A stretch of DNA of 18,538 bases. Origin: Methanoregulaceae archaeon UBA288. Lineage in GTDB: Archaea > Halobacteriota > Methanomicrobia > Methanomicrobiales > Methanospirillaceae. How positions within the stretch are numbered: the stretch's first letter is position 1; each line of letters opens with the position of its first letter. The notes under the pieces are model-generated. The model was not told where the DNA came from and ran no database searches. It worked only from the letters and a program-made list of their open reading frames with translations. Shown one piece after another: positions 13,418 through 18,538 of the stretch. The DNA lies in contig DAEF01000035.1 of assembly GCA_002495225.1 (NCBI GenBank), positions 1-18,538 on the forward strand. Direction: 5' to 3'. The position numbers and the translations under genes are program-made.

Positions 13418-13876
13418 CTAACCCGTGCGCCGGCCCGAGAGCGAGAGCGGGTCGAGCCGGACCACGACCGTCGCGGCGAGAGCACCGTCGGGGTACGCAT
13501 CGGGGACGGCACCGGCGTACTTCCGCGCGAACGCGTCGAGGGCGGAGCGCCGCTCGGCCGAATCCGAGACCACGACGCACCGGCCGGTCCCGGCGACCGA
13601 GTCGGCGCGCATGCCCGTGGCGCAGGCCGTCTGGCCCACAACGACCGTCGCTCCGGCGTCCGCGACGAGGCCGGCGCGGGGATCGGCCCGGAGCAGGTCG
13701 AGCTTGCGCCCCGCCGCGGCCATGTGGAGGTAGATCGCGCCCTCCGCGATGGCGACGCAGAGCGGGACTGCGTACGGCGTGCCGCCGTCGTTCAGGGCGA
13801 GCACGAGGTACGGGGCGTCGGAGAGCACGCCCCGGCACCAGGCGAGGTCCGTCACGGTTTTCCCGGGCCGGCGCAT
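13418..13876 (-). CDS. Pyridoxamine 5'-phosphate oxidase-like FMN-binding protein
   Basis: 152 residues from ATG 13876. A GTG at 13891 in the same frame is possible (AAGGTG precedes it), but relatives of this NimA-like branch begin with MRR-x-KxxTD, as MRRPGKTVTD does here. The split barrel is recognised by LVLALNDGGTPYAVPLCVA followed by AIYLHMAAAGRKLDLLRADPRAGL, the usual FMN phosphate-contact region. The later segment SVAGTGRCVVVSDSAERRSALDAFARKY also fits. Such proteins bind flavin and reduce small molecules or nitro compounds; a role in vitamin B6 synthesis is unlikely because key PNPOx features are not apparent. Substrate unknown. Same strand as the REC-PAS gene downstream, but that gene has its own promoter. 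Divergent from mre11. Confidence 0.82.
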   Translation of the reverse strand: MRRPGKTVTDLAWCRGVLSDAPYLVLALNDGGTPYAVPLCVAIAEGAIYLHMAAAGRKLDLLRADPRAGLVADAGATVVVGQTACATGMRADSVAGTGRCVVVSDSAERRSALDAFARKYAGAVPDAYPDGALAATVVVRLDPLSLSGRRTG

Positions 13877-13905
13877 GGTCGGGGTGGGCACGGACTACAC
13901 CTTGA

Positions 13906-13916
13906 AGGTATCGCGG
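13906..13916. promoter_or_regulatory. Candidate promoter element between the PNPOx-like gene and mre11
   Basis: AGGTATCGCGG is the most TATA-like stretch in the 110-base divergent region. On the plus strand it lies about 27 bases before an ATG at 13937 that opens a 17-codon frame ending on the mre11 start. On the minus strand it lies about 30 bases before the ATG at 13876. Confidence 0.3.
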
Positions 13917-13986
13917 ACCGAACAGATCGGGAGAGCATGACGGGGACCACGGACGGAAAGGGCCGCGCTGCGGGGAGGGGGGCCGG

Positions 13987-15294
13987 ATGACGTTCCGCTT
14001 CGCCCACCTCGCCGACCTCCACGTCGGGGCCTGGCGCGAACGCGCGCTGGCCGAGACGAACCTTTCGGCGGTCCGGGCGGCGTTCGAACGGTGCATCGAG
14101 GAGCGGGTCGACTTCATCGTGATCGCCGGGGACCTCTTCGACGCGACCCTGCCCGACATGGCCCACGTGCGCGAGACGGCCGACCTCCTGCGCAGGGTCG
14201 GCGATGCCGGGATCCCGGTCTACGCGACCTACGGCTCGCACGACTACAGCCCGAGCGCGACCTCGGTGATCGACGTGCTCGAGGCCTCGGGGCTCTTCAC
14301 GAAGCTGATGGCCTCCGACCTCGTGGGCGAGGGGGACGAGGCCCTGATCCGGCCGCGGTTCTTCGTCGACCCGGCGACGGGCGCGAAGCTCGCGGGCCTC
14401 TCGGGCCGGCAGCGGTCGCTCGAGCGGGAGTACTACCGGCGCCTGGACCACGCGTACCTCGAGGCCGAGCCCGGGTTCAAGGTCTTCGTCTTCCACTCGG
14501 CCCTCGACGAGGTCCTGCCCGAGCACGACCTGCACGCCGAGTCCATGCCGCGCTCGTTCCTCCCGCCGGGGTTCGACTACTATGCGGGCGGGCACATCCA
14601 CACGCGGATCGAGTCGGCCGTCCCGGGCGGGCGGGGCGTCCTGGCGTACCCCGGCCCCCTGCTCGGCCACCAGTACGGCGACCTCGAACGGGCCCGCGAC
14701 GCCCCGCGGGGGTTCTTTATCGTGACCGCGGACGAGAGCGTGACCGACCTCTCGTTCGTCGAGGTCCCGCTGCCGCCCGTGGTCCTCCACGACCTTCCGG
14801 CCGAGGGGCGAACGGCCGGGGAGGTCGCCTGCTCGCTCGACGAGGCGGTCGCCTCGCGCTCGCACGAGGGCGCGATCGTGCTCGTCCGGGCCCGGGGCCG
14901 GCTCGCGGCCGGCGACCCGCGCGAGATCCCGTTCGGCGCGGCCCGCGAGGCGCTCGAAACCCAGGGGGCGCTCTGCGTCAAGCTGAGCCGGAGCGGCCTT
15001 GCCGGCCCGGCACGGCACCGGATCCGGGGCGACGGGGCCGAAGCCAAGCAAGAGATCGAGGCGCGGGTAATCGCCGACCGCTGCGCGGGCTTCGAGCCCG
15101 ACCCGGCCCTCGACGACCAGGTCCGCGCACGGGTCGCGGCCGCGTTCGAGGGCGGGGCCGGCACAAAGACCGGCCGGCGGGTCCTCGAGGCTGTCGCCGT
15201 CGAGCCGGTTGACGGGGAGGCCGTCCGGGCCTTCGCGAGCCGGGTCCGCGAGCGGGCCGGCGCGGTGCTTCCCGGGCTCGAGGAGGAGCGGTGA
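13987..15294 (+). CDS. mre11: DNA double-strand break repair nuclease Mre11
   Basis: 435 residues from ATG 13987, behind a GGGGAGGGG ribosome-binding site. Phosphoesterase motifs in order: DLHVG (Asp10, His12), GDLFD (Asp49), GSHD (83-86), FHS (His170) and GGHIHT (His203, His205). These bind the two Mn ions used for 3'-5' exonuclease and endonuclease action. The third motif reads GSHD rather than the commoner GNHD, placing Ser at a metal-proximal position. Residues about 245-435 form the capping and Rad50-binding regions. The GTGA overlap with rad50 confirms the pair is co-translated. The complex recognises, tethers and trims DNA ends. HerA and NurA, often linked in other archaea, are not adjacent here. 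Very confident. Confidence 0.94.
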   Translation: MTFRFAHLADLHVGAWRERALAETNLSAVRAAFERCIEERVDFIVIAGDLFDATLPDMAHVRETADLLRRVGDAGIPVYATYGSHDYSPSATSVIDVLEASGLFTKLMASDLVGEGDEALIRPRFFVDPATGAKLAGLSGRQRSLEREYYRRLDHAYLEAEPGFKVFVFHSALDEVLPEHDLHAESMPRSFLPPGFDYYAGGHIHTRIESAVPGGRGVLAYPGPLLGHQYGDLERARDAPRGFFIVTADESVTDLSFVEVPLPPVVLHDLPAEGRTAGEVACSLDEAVASRSHEGAIVLVRARGRLAAGDPREIPFGAAREALETQGALCVKLSRSGLAGPARHRIRGDGAEAKQEIEARVIADRCAGFEPDPALDDQVRARVAAAFEGGAGTKTGRRVLEAVAVEPVDGEAVRAFASRVRERAGAVLPGLEEER

Positions 15295-17882
15295 GGCTCG
15301 TCCGGCTCGCCCTCTCGAACGTCCGGTCGTACGGCCCCGGGCCGACCGTGGTCGAGTTCGGCGACGGGATCACCCTCTTCTGGGGCGAGATCGGCTCGGG
15401 CAAGTCGACCCTGCTCGCAGCGCTCGAGTTCGGGCTCTTCGGCCTCGGCGACATCAAGAACACCCACCTGCTCCGCCACCGGGCCGCGCGGGGCGAGGTC
15501 GCGGTCACGTTCGCGGCCGGCGGGTCCGAGTACACGGTCCACCGGGCGCTGGTCCGGGGCGGGCGCAAGGGGGACGTGCGGCAGGTCGAGGGGTGGATCG
15601 AGGCCGACGGCGAACGGACCGACTACTCGACCACCGAGCTGAAGGCCCGGGTGCTCGAGCTGCTCGGGTTCAACGAGCGGCCCGACCCGAAGGCGGCCTC
15701 GCGGATCTACCGCTACGCCGTCTACACGCCGCAGGAGGAGATGAAGCAGGTCCTCCTGCTCGGGCGCGAGGAGCGGCTGGACATCCTCCGCCGCGCCTTC
15801 GGGCTCGAGCAGTACCGCCACGCCCGCCGGAACGTCGAGGAGCACCTGGTCCGGTCCGTGATCGCGCCCCGGCGCGAGGTCTACGCTGCGGTGCCCCGGG
15901 ACCTCGCGAGGGTCGAGGAGGAGGAGCGGGAGCTCGAGGCGGACGCCGACCGGATCGCCGGGGAGCTGGAGGGGGCCGAGAACGCGATCGCCATGATCGA
16001 GGAGCGGAAGGCCGGGCTCGCGAGAGAGATCGTGCCGCTCGCCGGGGCCCGGGCCGCGTTCGACCGTGCCGAGGGCGAGCTCGCCGCGCTCGACCGGGTG
16101 ATCGGGGCCGACGAGGTCGAGGCGGCCCGGCTCCGGGGCGAGGTCGCGCGGTCGGAGGCCTGGGTCGGCGACGCCGGCGACGAAAGCCGGTTCGCCGCGC
16201 TCGCCGAGGGCTACGCCCGGTGGGAGGCACTGGCCGACGAGCGGTCCCGCCTCCGCGACGCCGCAACCGGGCACCGGTCGCTCGAGCAGGAGGCCCGGGC
16301 CCTCGAGGCCGCGATCGCCCAGGAGCGGGAGCGGCTCGAGGGGCGTCGCGAGGCGCTCCGGGCCCAGCTCGGGGCCGCGGACCCCGGGGCCGTGCTGGTT
16401 GAGCTCGACGCCGAGGCGGCCCGCATCGGGCAGGAGGAGGCGAGGCTCGAGGCCGCCCTCGCCCCGGAGGCGCAGTTGGCCGAGGAGACGGGGCTGTACC
16501 GGCAGTACCGCGGGACGGCCGAGGCGAAGGCCGTGGCCGCAGAGCGAAAGGCGGCGCAGGTGATCGCCGATGTGGAGGCGCTCGCGGCGATCGGCGAGGG
16601 GGCGTCCTGCCCGACCTGCCGGCAGACGCTGACGGCGGACCACCTCGCGATGATCGGAGCCGACGCCGAGGTCGAGGCGGCCCGCGCCCGGGCCGAGGCC
16701 CGGGAGTTCCGCGAGCGCCTCGACGGGATCGACCGGGAGCTCGCCGCGCTCGAAGAGCAGCGCCTCCTCTTCGAGAAGGTCCGCCGGGACCTCGTCTTGG
16801 TGCGCAACGAACGCTCCCTGCTCGAGGGGCGGCGGCGCGAGCTCGAGCAGCGCCGGGCCGAGCGCGCCGCCGTCGCCGCCGAGTGCTCCGCCCTCGCCCG
16901 CCGGATCGAGTGCGGCGACTTCGCGCCGGGCGAGCGCGAACGGCTCGCGGCGACCACGGTTCGGCGCGACACGCTCGCAGCGGACGCGGCCCGCTACGCC
17001 GAGGTCGAGGCCGCTGCGGCCGCGCTCGAGGCCGACGGGGTGGTCGCGGCGTACCGGGCCGCGCTCGCCCGTCGCGAGGCCCGCGAGGAGGCCGCCCGTC
17101 GGCGAACCTACGCGGAGACGGCGCTCACAGCGGTCGTCGGGCGGCTCGAGGCGCGGCGGGCGGAGGCCGAAGGGGGGCGCGGGGAACTGGCGTCCCTCGC
17201 GGAGGCGGTCCGGCGCCTCGCCGAACTCGAGGCGTCGCTCGCCGAGTTCGCCGGGCGGTCCGCCGCGGCCGAACAGGAGCGGACCCGGCACGAGGTCGAC
17301 CGGGCCCGGACGGCCGAACGGCTCGCCGCCGCCCAAGCGGAGCGCGCTCGCCTGCTCGTTCTCGAGCGCCGGCGGCAGTACCTCGGCGAGGTCCAGCGCT
17401 GGCTCACGGCGCACCTGGTCCCCGCCATCGCCGAGATCGAGGAGGAGGTCTTCGAGCGGATCCGGTTCCGCTTCGAGGGGCTCTTCGCCGACTGGTTCGC
17501 GCGGCTCGTCGAAACCGACGACCTGGAGGCCCGCGTGGACGAGACCTTCTCGCCCATGCTCCGCTCGGGCGAGTACGACCTCGACCTCGACCTCGACTCG
17601 CTATCGGGCGGGGAGCGGACGAGCCTCGCGCTGGCGTACCGGCTCGCCCTCAACACCATGGTCCGCGAGGAGGCCGGGATGGGGCGCGAGAGCCTGCTCG
17701 TCCTGGACGAGCCGACCGACGGGTTCTCGTCGGGGCAGCTCAACCGGCTCCGCGACATCCTCGCCGAGACCGGGTGCGACCAGACGATCATCGTCTCGCA
17801 CGAGCAGGAGCTCGAGGGGGTCGCGGACCGGGTCTACGGCGTCTCGAAGGAGCGCGGCGTCTCGACGGTCGCGCCCCTCTGA
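15291..17882 (+). CDS. rad50: DNA double-strand break repair ATPase Rad50
   Basis: 863 residues from GTG 15291, overlapping the mre11 stop (GTGA). The N-terminal ATPase lobe has Walker A GEIGSGKS (32-39) and a Q-loop region near VYTPQEE. Two long coiled-coil arms run from about 180 to 700, rich in Glu, Arg and Ala, split by the zinc hook CPTC (440-443), where two Rad50 molecules join through one Zn. The C-terminal lobe carries the ABC signature LSGGER (771-776), Walker B LLVLDEP with Asp806 and Glu807, the D-loop after it, and the switch His837 (IIVSHEQE). Length is normal for archaea and all motifs are intact. ATP binding clamps DNA and regulates Mre11. Ends nine bases from the convergent methyltransferase gene. 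Confidence 0.95.
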   Translation: MRLVRLALSNVRSYGPGPTVVEFGDGITLFWGEIGSGKSTLLAALEFGLFGLGDIKNTHLLRHRAARGEVAVTFAAGGSEYTVHRALVRGGRKGDVRQVEGWIEADGERTDYSTTELKARVLELLGFNERPDPKAASRIYRYAVYTPQEEMKQVLLLGREERLDILRRAFGLEQYRHARRNVEEHLVRSVIAPRREVYAAVPRDLARVEEEERELEADADRIAGELEGAENAIAMIEERKAGLAREIVPLAGARAAFDRAEGELAALDRVIGADEVEAARLRGEVARSEAWVGDAGDESRFAALAEGYARWEALADERSRLRDAATGHRSLEQEARALEAAIAQERERLEGRREALRAQLGAADPGAVLVELDAEAARIGQEEARLEAALAPEAQLAEETGLYRQYRGTAEAKAVAAERKAAQVIADVEALAAIGEGASCPTCRQTLTADHLAMIGADAEVEAARARAEAREFRERLDGIDRELAALEEQRLLFEKVRRDLVLVRNERSLLEGRRRELEQRRAERAAVAAECSALARRIECGDFAPGERERLAATTVRRDTLAADAARYAEVEAAAAALEADGVVAAYRAALARREAREEAARRRTYAETALTAVVGRLEARRAEAEGGRGELASLAEAVRRLAELEASLAEFAGRSAAAEQERTRHEVDRARTAERLAAAQAERARLLVLERRRQYLGEVQRWLTAHLVPAIAEIEEEVFERIRFRFEGLFADWFARLVETDDLEARVDETFSPMLRSGEYDLDLDLDSLSGGERTSLALAYRLALNTMVREEAGMGRESLLVLDEPTDGFSSGQLNRLRDILAETGCDQTIIVSHEQELEGVADRVYGVSKERGVSTVAPL

Positions 17883-17891
17883 GCCGTCCGG

Positions 17892-18455
17892 CTAGGGGCG
17901 CCGCGCCCGGAGCAGGTAGAAGTACTCGCCGTACGGCTCGACCGACTCGACCTCGAACCCGGCCTCGCCGATCAGGGCGGAGGCCTCCTCCTCGGAGAGC
18001 CTGATCTCGACCGGCGGCCCGAAGAGGTCGCCGTGCCGGATCGTCTCCTCCTTCTTCCAGTCCAGGCTCGCCAGGAGGCCCCCGGGCTTGAGGGCGGTCA
18101 TCGCGTGCCGGAGGACAGCGCCGGGCTCGGGAAAGTCGTGCAGGCAGATGCCGAAGAAGACCAGGTCGATACAGCCCTCGCAGAGCACGAACTCTTCGCC
18201 CGTGCCTGCCCGGATCCGGATGTTCTCGATCCCCTCCTCCTCGGCCTTCTCGTGGAGGCGGTTCAGCCTGCCGACCGACGAATCGAGCGCGTACACGATC
18301 CCCCGCGGCCCGACCATCCGCGCGGCCGGGAGGGTGAAGAACCCGTCCCCGGACCCGATGTCGGCCATTACCTGGCCGGGTCCGAGCCCGAGGCCCGCGA
18401 GGATCGCCTCGGGGTCCTGCCACTCGCGCCGTTCGACATCGTCGTGCTCTTGCAT
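17892..18455 (-). CDS. Class I SAM-dependent methyltransferase
   Basis: 187 residues from ATG 18455. Motif I is VMADIGSGDGFF (29-40), the glycine-rich SAM loop. The acidic end of strand beta2 is Asp58 (YALDSS), and FFGICLHDFPEPGAVL to LKPGGLLASLDWKKEE gives the motif IV and post-motif regions of UbiE/Methyltransf_11 or 25-type enzymes. The C-terminal part RLSEEEASALIGEAGFEVESVEPYGEYFYLLRARR completes the Rossmann fold. Substrate unknown: small molecule more likely than RNA or protein judged by resemblance to UbiE-like enzymes. AGGAGG lies only two bases before the ATG, closer than usual, so initiation may be leaderless or the start imperfect. Single gene convergent with rad50. Family confident. 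Confidence 0.88.
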   Translation of the reverse strand: MQEHDDVERREWQDPEAILAGLGLGPGQVMADIGSGDGFFTLPAARMVGPRGIVYALDSSVGRLNRLHEKAEEEGIENIRIRAGTGEEFVLCEGCIDLVFFGICLHDFPEPGAVLRHAMTALKPGGLLASLDWKKEETIRHGDLFGPPVEIRLSEEEASALIGEAGFEVESVEPYGEYFYLLRARRP

Positions 18456-18538
18456 ACCCTCCTGTACCGGCCCGGTCCAATATCAAGGTGTGGCGGCCTA
18501 GAATGAATTGATATAGGGTATAGTGTCAAACTAGCCAC
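18456..18538. promoter_or_regulatory. AT-rich upstream region of the methyltransferase gene, to window edge
   Basis: A noncoding stretch distinctly AT-richer than the rest. On the minus strand TTGATATTGG (about 18477-18486) lies about 25-30 bases before the ATG at 18455, a plausible TATA box for a near-leaderless transcript. Further TATA-like runs (GATATAGGGTATAG, about 18509-18522) may serve a gene beyond the window. Confidence 0.45.

Noticed and set aside
14580..17414. Very long open frame antisense to mre11-rad50 (944 codons)
   Set aside because: It is low-complexity, rich in Arg, Gly, Leu and Pro, and mirrors GC-rich codon use of the sense genes, whose motifs are complete. Typical shadow frame.
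18500..18538. tRNA or other RNA gene at the right edge
   Set aside because: The AT-rich tail shows no cloverleaf pairing or conserved tRNA boxes; it looks like promoter DNA.

Overview
The window is GC-rich archaeal DNA, most likely from a methanogen of the Methanomicrobiales or a close relative. Supporting signs are an Mre11-Rad50 pair, a TiaS-like DDTD protein, DUF2769 and DUF5612 proteins, three DUF4013 membrane proteins, a receiver protein with PAS domains and no kinase, and AT-rich TATAAATA boxes about 36-38 bases upstream of starts. The proteins are not strongly acidic, which argues against a halophile. Genes are dense, with many ATGA/GTGA overlaps, and no gap exceeds about 175 bases. 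I see no tRNA, rRNA, CRISPR array, insertion sequence or prophage.

Layout. 1-2188 (+): the 3' part of a PoxB/acetolactate-synthase-like TPP enzyme, translationally coupled to a Cas4-like protein that keeps the iron-sulfur cysteines but lacks recognisable nuclease residues. 2185-4370 (-): a compact operon, read as DUF5612 ACT protein, TsaC-type threonylcarbamoyl-AMP synthase, then an archaeal nucleotidyltransferase. 4432-6570 (-): three tandem DUF4013 membrane-protein paralogues, each followed by a T-tract terminator. The copy at 4432-5114 is frameshifted and has lost the TATA box the other two share. 6708-8409 (+): RNase HIII, a DUF2769 cysteine-rich protein and a small four-helix membrane protein. 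8393-10131 (-): a CNNM/CorC-type transporter-like protein followed by a PPC/DUF296 protein. 10230-10931 (-): a stand-alone TiaS-like domain. 11105-12165 (+): a tiny protein with two tandem zinc-knuckle repeats, a 4-oxalocrotonate tautomerase-like protein and a VOC/glyoxalase protein. 12187-13876 (-): a REC-PAS-PAS signalling protein and an FMN-binding PNPOx-like protein. 13987-17882 (+): mre11-rad50. 17892-18455 (-): a class I SAM methyltransferase. 18456-18538 is AT-rich and noncoding.

How the parts work together. Mre11-Rad50 (double-strand-break processing) and RNase HIII (RNA-DNA hybrid removal) are genome maintenance. TsaC makes the activated intermediate for tRNA t6A. The TiaS-like domain recalls tRNA modification but lacks the tRNA-binding parts. 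The rest are membrane, signalling and small redox or metal proteins whose substrates cannot be read from sequence. No single new defence or mobile system is evident. The most unusual items are the apparently catalytically degenerate Cas4-like protein coupled to a TPP enzyme, the decaying member of the DUF4013 array, the two-repeat zinc-knuckle miniprotein and the truncated TiaS-like protein.
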